Shown in pieces: positions 8,871 through 16,014 of a DNA stretch of 43,304 nt. The stretch comes from Deltaproteobacteria bacterium (GTDB taxonomy: Bacteria > Desulfobacterota > Desulfuromonadia > Desulfuromonadales > BM103): NCBI GenBank assembly GCA_005774545.1, contig VAUL01000022.1, positions 1 through 43,304 of the forward strand, read 5' to 3'. Under the pieces are notes generated by a model. It saw only the letters and a program-made list of their open reading frames with translations. It was not told the DNA's origin and searched no databases. Numbering within the stretch: position 1 is the stretch's first letter; every line of letters begins with the position of its first letter. The position numbers and the translations under genes were made by a program.

Positions 8871-10218
8871 TCTCCTGTTTTCTCTGCTCTGGCTGGGGTG
8901 GGTTGCCGTCCCGGCACCGGCCGCCGACCTGCCCGGGGCAACCCGCTGGGCCGGCGAAGTCCGGCTGAAGGAAGCGGTCAGCGTCCCTCACGGCGCGACC
9001 CTGACGATCGCCGCGGGCACCCGTGTCGTCATCCCTGCGCCGGACGCGACCATCACCGTGCTCGGCAAGCTGCTGGTCGAAGGGACTCCGGCGGCCCCGG
9101 TGGTGTTCGACAGCCCGGCCGGCTGGAACGGCATCCACTTCGTCGAGGCCGAAGGCGGCAGCCGTATCCGCCATGCCCGCTTCAGCCGGGCGGCGGCGGC
9201 GGTCAGCACCATCGCCACCGATTTCGCCGTCGCCAACAGCGAATTCCAGGGGTGCGAGTTCGCCGTCAAGCTGGAGCGCGAGGCCAGCCCGCTGATCGAG
9301 AACTGCTGGTTCGCCGACAACGGCATCGGCATCTCCAACGAGATGAAGTCGGCGCCGACCATCCGCAACAATCGCTTCTCCGGGCACACCAAGGCGGCGA
9401 TCCTCGCCTCGCACGGCAGCCGCGGACCGATCACCGGCAACCGTTTCGTCGAGAACCAGCAGGGGGTCACCCTCATCCAGCGCTACGAGGGGGTCATCGC
9501 CGACAACCAGTTCAACGCCAACGAGACGGCGATCTTCTGCAACCAGACCCAGAGCACGCCGCGCATCGAGCGCAACCGCTTCGAGGGGAACAAGGTGGCG
9601 GTGGCCAACCTCTCCTTCTCCTACCCGGCCATCGTCGACAACCTGTTCCTCGACAACCGCACGGCGCTGCACAACGACCAGTACGGCTCGACGCTGGTCG
9701 AGCAGAACCTCTTCCGCGGCAACGGCACGGCGCTGTACGCCAACAAGAAGTCCAACCCGAAGGTGCGCCTGAACCGCTTCGAGAAGAACGAGGTCGCCCT
9801 GTTCTGCGACTTCTCCTCCTACCCGGAGGTGCGGCAGAACAACTTTGTCGACAACGCCGCGGCGGTCAAACTGGGGATCTACCAGAGCGCCGACTGGGAG
9901 AAGCGCTCCGGCTCGAAGCAGTTCATGCAGCGCGAGGCCTCGGCGCGGCAAAGCCAGAACCCGCTGCTGGCCAAGGTGCCGACCGAGTTCACGGATGTGG
10001 TCGACGTCAGCGGCAACTGGTGGGGGAAGGATACCGCCCAGCTGGCGGCGGCCGGCGAAAAGGGAAACGCCGCCATCTTTCATGACCGCCACGACCAGCC
10101 CGAGGTCAGCTACGAGAAGGAAGGGTACGGCCCGGGGACGTTCCGCCTCGACCGGATTCAGTTCGCCCCCTGGCTGAGCGAGGCGGTGGCCGGCGCCGGA
10201 CCGCGGGAGAAGCCGTGA
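8848..10218 (+). CDS. Secreted right-handed beta-helix protein (paralog of 6643 product)
   Basis: GTG 8848 gives 456 residues and overlaps the previous gene by 23 bases. A signal peptide ends around APAA. The remainder is a long parallel beta-helix with many coils carrying N-R-F, N-N-x-F and I-x-x-N-x-F steps, longer than the 6643 copy by about two coils. The end repeats the 6643 architecture: GNWWG, a G-N-A-A-I-F strand, then an I-Q-F-A-P-W closing motif. It lies between two carboxypeptidase-regulatory-like genes, continuing the alternating order helix/Ig-like/helix/Ig-like. No active-site signature of pectate lyases or other beta-helix hydrolases is apparent to me, so a binding or scaffold role is favoured. 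Confidence 0.75.
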   Translation: MSLPKSISLLFSLLWLGWVAVPAPAADLPGATRWAGEVRLKEAVSVPHGATLTIAAGTRVVIPAPDATITVLGKLLVEGTPAAPVVFDSPAGWNGIHFVEAEGGSRIRHARFSRAAAAVSTIATDFAVANSEFQGCEFAVKLEREASPLIENCWFADNGIGISNEMKSAPTIRNNRFSGHTKAAILASHGSRGPITGNRFVENQQGVTLIQRYEGVIADNQFNANETAIFCNQTQSTPRIERNRFEGNKVAVANLSFSYPAIVDNLFLDNRTALHNDQYGSTLVEQNLFRGNGTALYANKKSNPKVRLNRFEKNEVALFCDFSSYPEVRQNNFVDNAAAVKLGIYQSADWEKRSGSKQFMQREASARQSQNPLLAKVPTEFTDVVDVSGNWWGKDTAQLAAAGEKGNAAIFHDRHDQPEVSYEKEGYGPGTFRLDRIQFAPWLSEAVAGAGPREKP

Positions 10219-11255
10219 AAGCCCTGCTGCTGGCCGTGCTGGCCCTTGCCCTGCCGCTCTTGGCGCGCGCCGAAGTGCTCGAGGGGCGGGTGGTCCGCGA
10301 CGACCGGCCGGTTGCCGGGGTCGCCGTCGGTGCGTTCGCCGGCTTCGATTTTACCGCGGCTGCTGTCGCGACTGCCGCTCCCAGCGACAGCGACGGCCGC
10401 TTCCGCCTGGAGGTGCCGCCCGGCAGCTATGCCCTGTTCGGCTGGTCGGCCGACCGGACGCTGTTCGCCTTCTGCGGCCGCAGCCCGGTGACCGTCGCCG
10501 CCGGGGACAGCCCCCAGTGGGCCGGCCTGCAGGCGGTCCCGGTCGAGACGCCCAACCGGACCCCTTATGCCGATGCCTACGGTGCGGCGCTCGAGGGGCG
10601 GGTGCTGGCGGCCGGCCGGCCGGTGGCCGACGCCCTGGTCTACCTCTATCTCGATGCGGGTGAAGATCTCAAGGGCCAGGGCTACCGGATGTCGGCCCCG
10701 ACCGGCGCCGACGGGTGGTTCTCCTTCGACGGCCTGCCGGAAAGCAGCTACTTTCTGGCGGCGCGCAAGCGGCAGGACGGGCAGAAGGTCGGCCCGGTCC
10801 GCGAGGGCGACCTGTTCGGCATCTATCCCGGCAATCCCCTCGCCGCCAGGGCCGGGGAGACCACGCAGGTCGTCGTACACCTGGTCGCCAAGGCAAAGGA
10901 TGCCGTCGAGGCCGAAACCTTCGGGCGCGGCGGCGGCCCGGAACTGCGCGGCATCGTCACCGATGCCGCCGGCAAGGGGGTGGCCGGGGTGCACGTCTTT
11001 GCCTATACTGACAAGGTCATCGGCCATCAGCGGCCGGCGGCCCTCTCCACCCCGACCGGAGCCGACGGCGCCTTCGTGGTCAGGCTCCCCGCCGCGGGCA
11101 CCTATTATGTCGGCGCCCGCCAGCTGTACGGCGACTCGCCGGCACCGGGGGAGCTGTTCGGCATGTTCGAGGAGAGTGCCGATCACGGCTTGACCGTCAA
11201 GGCCGGCGAGAAGCGCGAGGCCCTGAAGATCGTGGTCGAACCGATCCGACTCTAA
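10215..11255 (+). CDS. Secreted protein with carboxypeptidase-regulatory-like repeats
   Basis: GTG 10215 overlaps the preceding TGA and gives 346 residues. The signal peptide ends with ARA-E. Three Ig-like repeats follow. Repeat 1 is compact (LEGRVVRDDRPVAGVAVGAF). Repeat 2 has VYLYLDAGEDLKGQGY, then FLAARKRQDGQKVGP and YPGNPLAA. Repeat 3 has GVHVFAY, STPTGADG and GARQLYG. The same blocks occur in the same order in the 5555 and 7845 products. It is the last of the alternating Ig-like/beta-helix genes; the next gene encodes a small cytosolic DUF3467 protein after a 16-base gap. Probably periplasmic; function unknown. Confidence 0.72.
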   Translation: MKALLLAVLALALPLLARAEVLEGRVVRDDRPVAGVAVGAFAGFDFTAAAVATAAPSDSDGRFRLEVPPGSYALFGWSADRTLFAFCGRSPVTVAAGDSPQWAGLQAVPVETPNRTPYADAYGAALEGRVLAAGRPVADALVYLYLDAGEDLKGQGYRMSAPTGADGWFSFDGLPESSYFLAARKRQDGQKVGPVREGDLFGIYPGNPLAARAGETTQVVVHLVAKAKDAVEAETFGRGGGPELRGIVTDAAGKGVAGVHVFAYTDKVIGHQRPAALSTPTGADGAFVVRLPAAGTYYVGARQLYGDSPAPGELFGMFEESADHGLTVKAGEKREALKIVVEPIRL

Positions 11256-11271
11256 CCAAGAAAGGACCACC

Positions 11272-11568
11272 ATGAGCGATCCGAACCCCAAGGAGATCAA
11301 GCTGGAGATCCAGCTCGACGATGAAATGGCCCAGGGCGCCTATGCCAACCTGGCGGTGGTCAACCACAACGACACCGAGTTCGTTTTCGATTTCATCTTC
11401 GTGCAGCCGCAGGCGCCGCGCGCCAAGGTGCGCAGCCGGGTGATCACCTCGCCGCGCCATGCCAAGCGCCTGCTGCTGGCTCTGCAGGAGAACCTGGCGC
11501 GCTACGAGAAGACGTTCGGGCCGATCGAGCCGGCGATGCAGCGGGTCGACGAAGGCCATTACCACTAA
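11272..11568 (+). CDS. DUF3467 family small protein
   Basis: The 98-residue protein has no signal peptide. It matches the DUF3467 pattern: an acidic start, then YANLAVVNHNDTEFVFDFIF, a V-x-S-R-V-I-T-S-P-x-H-A-K-R block and an amphipathic C-terminal helix. An AAGAAAGGA-type ribosome-binding site precedes ATG 11272. The family is small, widespread in bacteria and without known function. It is the only clearly cytosolic soluble protein between the exported genes, so it may be a regulator or assembly partner; that is inference. A dispersed palindromic repeat begins 14 bases after its stop codon. Confidence 0.85.
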   Translation: MSDPNPKEIKLEIQLDDEMAQGAYANLAVVNHNDTEFVFDFIFVQPQAPRAKVRSRVITSPRHAKRLLLALQENLARYEKTFGPIEPAMQRVDEGHYH

Positions 11569-11581
11569 GCGGCTGCTGGGC

Positions 11582-11700
11582 GGCCGATGAAAAGCGCCCG
11601 CCTGCGGCGTTGCCCTCGGTCTCGGCGCTGCGACGTACCTTGGGGTACGCCTCGCTTCTCGACCTTCGGTCGCCTTGCCTCCGGACATTTTTGATCGGGC
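11582..11700 (-). repeat. Dispersed palindromic intergenic repeat, copy 1 (inverted relative to copy 2)
   Basis: Read on the minus strand, this 119-base block matches the block at 30029-30147 along nearly its whole length. Shared segments include GCAAGGCG, GAGGCGTACC, GGTACGTCGCAGCG, CGAGAC and GCAACGCCGCAG. The centre is a perfect hairpin, GTACC with four loop bases then GGTAC. The two ends can also pair (CCGAT with ATCGG), giving a long folded element. It separates the DUF3467 gene from the beta-helix lipoprotein at 11721. No coding potential is apparent. Confidence 0.85.
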
Positions 11701-11720
11701 TGGTTGTTGAAAGCGGATAA

Positions 11721-12572
11721 ATGCGTTTCGCTCTTCTTGCGATACTGATACTGGTTGTCATCGGCTGCGTCGCCGCCAAGCCGCCGCTGGAGCTGGCCGA
11801 TACGGTGATCGCCGACCGGCAGGTGTGGGCGGGGGAGGTGCGCATCCGCGGGGTGGTGACGGTGAAGAAGGACGGCCATCTGACCATTCTCCCCGGGACC
11901 CGGGTGGTGTTCGCACCGTTCGACCGTGACGGCGACGGCATCGGCGACGGCGAACTTCTGGTCGAAGGCGGGCTGGTGGCGCGTGGCACCGCGGCCGCGC
12001 CGATCGTCTTCACCAGCGGCGCCGCCCGGCCGAAGGCGGCCGACTGGAAGTACCTCTACCTCGATTTCGCCCGCGAGGGGGAGCTGGCTCACGTCATCAG
12101 CGAGTACGCCTACAGCGGGGTGCAGATCCATTTCTGCCGGGCGACGGTGACCGACTCGGAGTTCCGCTTCAACGTCGACGGGTTGCGTTTTTCCACCGTC
12201 AACCTGCTGGCGGCCGGCAACCGGGTGCACCATAATGTCCACGGCGTCCGCTTTGAAGAGCGCCGCAGCCAGGCGTACCTGCACCATAACGATATCCGCG
12301 ACAACGACATCGGCCTGTTCGTCGTCACCCGCTCCGACGATGCCGCGCGGATCGAACGCAACAACATCGCCGGCAACCGCCAGTACAATGTCAAAATGGG
12401 GCTGGAGCAGGCCAAGGATGTGACCCTGCCGCGCAACTGGTGGGGGAGCACGGAGCCGGCCCTGATCGAACAGAGCTTTTTCGACCGGCGCAGCGATCCG
12501 TCCCTGGGGCTGGTGAGCGCGCCGGAGCCGCTGGCCGGGCCGGTCGACCCGGCCCGCTGGCAAGCCCAATAG
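11721..12572 (+). CDS. Beta-helix lipoprotein with Asp-rich calcium-type loop
   Basis: The 283-residue protein has a short signal with a probable lipobox VIGC (Cys16). Residues about 30-250 form a right-handed beta-helix. An Asp-rich loop, DRDGDGIGDG, lies at residues 68-77 and NWWG lies near the C-terminal end of the helix. Sequence order and spacing match the N-terminal half of the lipoprotein at 1273, including G-T-x-V-V-F before the loop and a DW(K/L)-type strand after it. The propeller domain of that paralog is absent. It follows the palindromic repeat at 11582-11700, so it may be transcribed partly on its own. It precedes the binding-protein/DUF362/polyferredoxin trio. Function unknown. 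Confidence 0.72.
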   Translation: MRFALLAILILVVIGCVAAKPPLELADTVIADRQVWAGEVRIRGVVTVKKDGHLTILPGTRVVFAPFDRDGDGIGDGELLVEGGLVARGTAAAPIVFTSGAARPKAADWKYLYLDFAREGELAHVISEYAYSGVQIHFCRATVTDSEFRFNVDGLRFSTVNLLAAGNRVHHNVHGVRFEERRSQAYLHHNDIRDNDIGLFVVTRSDDAARIERNNIAGNRQYNVKMGLEQAKDVTLPRNWWGSTEPALIEQSFFDRRSDPSLGLVSAPEPLAGPVDPARWQAQ

Positions 12573-12593
12573 CACGCATCAAGGAGTCGTCTC

Positions 12594-13202
12594 ATGAAGT
12601 CGTTGCGCAAACTGTCCGCGATCCTCATCGTCCTCGCCCTGGCCGTCGGCCCTGCCCTCCCGTCCCCGGCGGCCGCCTGCGTCGGCAAGACGCTGCTGGT
12701 GGGGGCACTCGACACCCCCCAGCAGCAGGTGCTGGCCAACCTGCTGGCGATCCTGATCGGCGAGCGTACCGGCACCACGGTCAAGGTGGTGCCGGCGGCC
12801 AGCCATGCCGCGGCCCACGAGGCGCTGCTCAAGGCCGACCTGGACATGTACGTCGAATACACCGGCATCGGCCAGGTGCAGATCCTGAAAGCGCCGCCGA
12901 TCGCCGACCAGGCCGCGCTCTACAAGGCGGTCAAGGAGCGCTACAACCAGGAGCTGAACCTGGTCTGGCTGGAGCCGTTCGGCTTCACCGACCCGAAGCT
13001 GGCGCCCGGCGGCACGGTGGCCGAAGCCGCCCCGGTGGTGCGCAAGGACACTCTCAAGAAGTTCCCGGCGCTGGCCCGGCTGATCAACAAACTCGGCGGC
13101 GCCATCGACGCGGCCACCATGCAGAAGCTGGAAGGCGCGGCCGGCAGCGGCAGCGCCAGGGACGTGGCCCGCAAGTTCCTCAAGGACAAGCGGCTGATCT
13201 GA
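12594..13202 (+). CDS. Short OpuAC-like (quaternary-amine ABC) substrate-binding protein, one lobe missing
   Basis: The 202-residue protein has a signal peptide (cleavage near PAAA-C) and a good ribosome-binding site (AAGGAG) before ATG 12594. The N-terminal part (KTLLVGA, then TGTTVKVVP and DLDMYVEYTGIG) matches lobe 1 of glycine-betaine/choline binding proteins of the OpuAC/OsmF class. The C-terminal part (LKKFPALARLINKLGGAID, then ARKFLKDKRLI) matches the end of that family. The intervening lobe of roughly 80-100 residues is missing; family members usually have about 270-300 residues. No permease or ATPase gene is adjacent. It may have lost transport function and been recruited as a periplasmic partner of the DUF362 and polyferredoxin proteins. 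The stop overlaps the next ATG. Confidence 0.7.
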   Translation: MKSLRKLSAILIVLALAVGPALPSPAAACVGKTLLVGALDTPQQQVLANLLAILIGERTGTTVKVVPAASHAAAHEALLKADLDMYVEYTGIGQVQILKAPPIADQAALYKAVKERYNQELNLVWLEPFGFTDPKLAPGGTVAEAAPVVRKDTLKKFPALARLINKLGGAIDAATMQKLEGAAGSGSARDVARKFLKDKRLI

Positions 13203-14110
13203 TGCCCGCCGTCGACCGCCGCACCTTCGTCAGGACCGCGCTGGCCGCCGCCGCGCTCGGCAGCGTGCCGGTCCTCGACCTGCTGGCCGTGCCGGCACGG
13301 GCGGCCGAGGCGCCGCCGCTGGCGGTGCGTAAGGGGAGCGATATCGCGAAGCTGGTGCGCGATACGCTCGCGGCGCTGGGCGGGATGGGCAGATTCGTCA
13401 AGCCCGGCAGCGTGGTGGTGGTCAAGCCGAACATCGGCTGGGACCGCACCGTGGAGCTGGCCGCCAACACCCATCCCGAGGTGGTCCGCACCCTGGCGGA
13501 ACTCTGCCTGGAGGCGGGGGCGAAGCAGGTGCGGCTGTTCGACCGGACCTGCAACGACCCGCGCCGCTGCTACACCCAGAGCGGCATCGCCGCCGCCATC
13601 GACAGCCTCAGGTCCGAGCGGGTGACCCTCGAGCACATGGATCCCCGCGCCTACCGCGAGGTGACGATCGCCGGCGGCAAGGCGCTGCCGACCTGGGAGT
13701 TCTACCGGCCGGCGCTCGAGGCCGACGTCTTCATCAACGTGCCGGTCGCCAAGCACCACTCGATATCGCGCCTGACCGTGGGGATGAAGAACCTGATGGG
13801 GGTGATCGGCGGCAGCCGGGGGAAACTGCACACCGACATCGCCGAGTCCCTCGCCGACATCAACAGCGTCCTCCCCTCCGACCTGACGGTGGTCGACGCC
13901 ACCCGCATCCTGGTGGCCAACGGACCCCAGGGGGGGCGCCTCGAGGACGTGCGCCGCCTCGACACCCTGATCGCCTCGCCGGACATCGTCGCCGCCGATG
14001 CCTATGCCGCCACCCTGTTCGGCCTCAAGCCGGAAGAGGTGCCGAGCATCGTCGCCGGCGCCCGCCGGGGGCTCGGGGTCATGGACCTGAACCGGATCCG
14101 CCTGGTGTGA
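13202..14110 (+). CDS. Tat-targeted DUF362 family protein
   Basis: The 302-residue protein starts at ATG 13202, overlapping the upstream TGA by one base. The N terminus has a twin-arginine motif (DRRTFVRTAL) and a hydrophobic stretch ending near ARAA, so it is probably exported folded through Tat. The rest is a DUF362 domain: VVVKPNIGW near residue 75, THPEVVRTL, a D-R-T-C-N-D segment, and NVPVAKHHSISRLTVGMKNLMG near residues 178-200. DUF362 proteins often accompany 4Fe-4S proteins but have no settled biochemical role. Its stop overlaps the GTG of the polyferredoxin gene, supporting a shared pathway. There is no ferredoxin domain of its own. Confidence 0.82.
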   Translation: MPAVDRRTFVRTALAAAALGSVPVLDLLAVPARAAEAPPLAVRKGSDIAKLVRDTLAALGGMGRFVKPGSVVVVKPNIGWDRTVELAANTHPEVVRTLAELCLEAGAKQVRLFDRTCNDPRRCYTQSGIAAAIDSLRSERVTLEHMDPRAYREVTIAGGKALPTWEFYRPALEADVFINVPVAKHHSISRLTVGMKNLMGVIGGSRGKLHTDIAESLADINSVLPSDLTVVDATRILVANGPQGGRLEDVRRLDTLIASPDIVAADAYAATLFGLKPEEVPSIVAGARRGLGVMDLNRIRLV

Positions 14111-15666
14111 CGGCCCCGCGCTGGACATACGCCCGCCGCGCCAGCCAGGTCGTCTGCCTGCTCGGCTTCCTGTGGCTGTTCGTGCAGACCGAATACCGGG
14201 GCGTCGACGACCTGCCGTATCCGGTCGGCCTGCTCTTCCGCCTCGATCCGCTGGCGGCCCTGGCCGACGCCCTGGCGTCCGGCCCCTTCGGCTGGGGGCT
14301 GCTCTGGCCGGCCCTGCTGGTGCTGCTGCTGACCGCCGTCTTCGGCCGCTTCTTCTGCGGCTGGGTCTGCCCGCTCGGCGCCACGCTCGACGGCCTCGGC
14401 CGGCTGCTCGGCCGCGGCCGCCGGGCGTTTTCCCCGGGATGGCGCCGGGTCAAGTACTACCTGCTCTTCGCCCTCTCGGCCGCCGCCCTCGGCGGGGTGC
14501 AGCTGCTCGGCCTGTTCGACCCGCTGGCGATCTTCCTGCGGTCCCTGGCGCTGTCCCTCTACCCGGCCTACAACTTCGGTGTCAACCGGGCGTTCGACGT
14601 GCTCTACGCCGTCGATCTGCCGGTGATCACTCCGGCCGCCCAGAGCCTCTTCCCCTGGTGGCGCGATCACCTGATGGCCTTCCATCAGCCGGTTTTTGCC
14701 TTAAGCCTGTTCACCCTGTTGGTCTTTCTCGGTGTCGTCCTGCTGGAGAAACTCGAGCACCGCTTCTGGTGCAAGCATCTCTGCCCCCTCGGGGCGCTGC
14801 TCGGCCTCTGCGCCCGCCACGCCCTGCTGCAGCGCACCCCGAAGACGCTGTGCGCCGATTGTCAAAAGTGCGATGCCCTGTGCCGTTCCGGGGCGGTGCG
14901 CGCAGACGGCCACCGGCGCAGCGAGTGCCTGCTGTGCATGGACTGCACCGGCTTCTGCCCCGAAGAAAGGGTCGTGTTCCGCCTGCGGCCCCCGCAACGC
15001 GGCGCCCCGGGGATCGACCTGGAGCGGCGCGGCGTGGTCACAGCGTTGGCCTGCGGCGCCCTGGCCGCCCCGGTGGTGCGCATCGCCCCCGCGCAGGAAC
15101 GCACCAATCCCTACCTGATCCGCCCGCCGGGGGCGGTGGCGGAAGCTGAATTCCTGGAGCGTTGCGTGCGTTGCGGCGAGTGCATGAAGGTTTGCATCGG
15201 CGGCGCCCTGCACCCGGCGTTCCTGGAAGCCGGTCCGGTCGGGCTGTGGACGCCGCTGCTGGTGGCGCGGGTCGGCTACTGCGAGTACAACTGCACCCTG
15301 TGCGGGCAGGTCTGCCCCACCGGGGCGATCAAACGCCTGGCCCTGGAGCCGAAGCGCAGGACGGTCATCGGCCGGGCGGTGTTCGACAAGGACCGCTGCC
15401 TCCCCTTTGCCAAGGGGGTCGAGTGCCTGGTCTGCGAGGAGCACTGCCCGACCGGCGAGAAGGCCATCGTCTTCGAAGAGAAGGACGTGATCGTCGATGG
15501 CGTGACCCGCCGGCTGAAACTGCCGAAGGTGGTCGACCGGCTCTGCATCGGCTGCGGCATCTGCGAAACCAAGTGCCCGCTGGAAGGGGCCAGCGCGATC
15601 CGCGTCATCAGCGAGGGGGAGAGCCGGCGGGAGCGCACCGGCCTGCCGGCCGGGCCGTACGGCTGA
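14107..15666 (+). CDS. Membrane polyferredoxin, NapH-like and NapG/MauM-like halves fused
   Basis: GTG 14107 gives 519 residues. The N-terminal half has about four membrane helices and NapH-type cysteine motifs: CGWVCPLG (residues 84-91), WCKHLCPLG (221-229), then two 4Fe-4S clusters (CADCQKCDALC, CLLCMDCTGFC, residues 249-284). Residues 307-325 (ERRGVVTALACGALAAP) look like a degenerate twin-arginine or anchor segment, as at the start of free-standing NapG/MauM proteins. Four more cluster motifs follow (CVRCGECMKVC, CEYNCTLCGQVC, a C-x9-C-x2-C-x3-C variant, CIGCGICETKC). Such proteins move electrons from the quinone pool or cytoplasm to periplasmic partners. The likely partners are the upstream DUF362 and binding-protein products, but no terminal reductase is encoded here. 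Confidence 0.82.
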   Translation: MTAPRWTYARRASQVVCLLGFLWLFVQTEYRGVDDLPYPVGLLFRLDPLAALADALASGPFGWGLLWPALLVLLLTAVFGRFFCGWVCPLGATLDGLGRLLGRGRRAFSPGWRRVKYYLLFALSAAALGGVQLLGLFDPLAIFLRSLALSLYPAYNFGVNRAFDVLYAVDLPVITPAAQSLFPWWRDHLMAFHQPVFALSLFTLLVFLGVVLLEKLEHRFWCKHLCPLGALLGLCARHALLQRTPKTLCADCQKCDALCRSGAVRADGHRRSECLLCMDCTGFCPEERVVFRLRPPQRGAPGIDLERRGVVTALACGALAAPVVRIAPAQERTNPYLIRPPGAVAEAEFLERCVRCGECMKVCIGGALHPAFLEAGPVGLWTPLLVARVGYCEYNCTLCGQVCPTGAIKRLALEPKRRTVIGRAVFDKDRCLPFAKGVECLVCEEHCPTGEKAIVFEEKDVIVDGVTRRLKLPKVVDRLCIGCGICETKCPLEGASAIRVISEGESRRERTGLPAGPYG

Positions 15667-16014
15667 TCGATCCGCGGCCCCGGCCTTGGCTTGCATTTCA
15701 CCTCTTTGCCTGCCGCGCCATCTTGAGCTTGAACCGGTCTCCCCGGATTCTGCATTTTTCTTGAACCTTCGCTGTTGACGCGCTACGTTGCGGAAATTGT
15801 TTCTGACTGACTTCTTGTTGGGGGGAAGATGCCGTCAGTGTGCATGCCAATTACGACCACTTGAGCCATTTTGACGATGGCGGGTGGTCGTTTCGCATTT
15901 GACGGGGCAGAGTGCAGACAAATATCGGGAAATAAATCCATCCCCTTTGCCCGGATTTTATTTGCGCGTTGATGCTTGTGCGGTATCTACGGCGGAATGA
16001 GATGAGGAGACCCT
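15667..16014. other. Intergenic region of 348 bases, AT-richer, with two hairpins and no gene
   Basis: No convincing reading frame is visible. Base composition drops sharply compared with the preceding operon. A two-step inverted repeat lies at 15853-15891 and an imperfect AT-rich inverted repeat (AAATAAATCC with GGATTTTATTT) at 15930-15963. TTGACG hexamers occur near 15775 and 15900, but neither is followed by a convincing -10 box at the right distance, so no promoter is called. A GGAG-type ribosome-binding site (GATGAGGAG) directly precedes the ATG at 16015. Confidence 0.6.
15853..15891. repeat. Two-step inverted repeat (hairpin) upstream of transglutaminase gene
   Basis: ACGACCAC at 15853-15860 pairs perfectly with GTGGTCGT at 15884-15891. 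Inside it, GCCAT at 15865-15869 pairs with ATGGC at 15877-15881. It is not followed by a run of T, so it does not look like a standard terminator. It could be an RNA structure or a protein-binding palindrome. Confidence 0.6.

Noticed and set aside
6643-12572. Beta-helix proteins as part of a nitrous oxide reductase (nos) cluster
   Set aside because: No nosZ, nosF, nosY or nosL gene is present; only the helix fold and the NapH-like ferredoxin are reminiscent.
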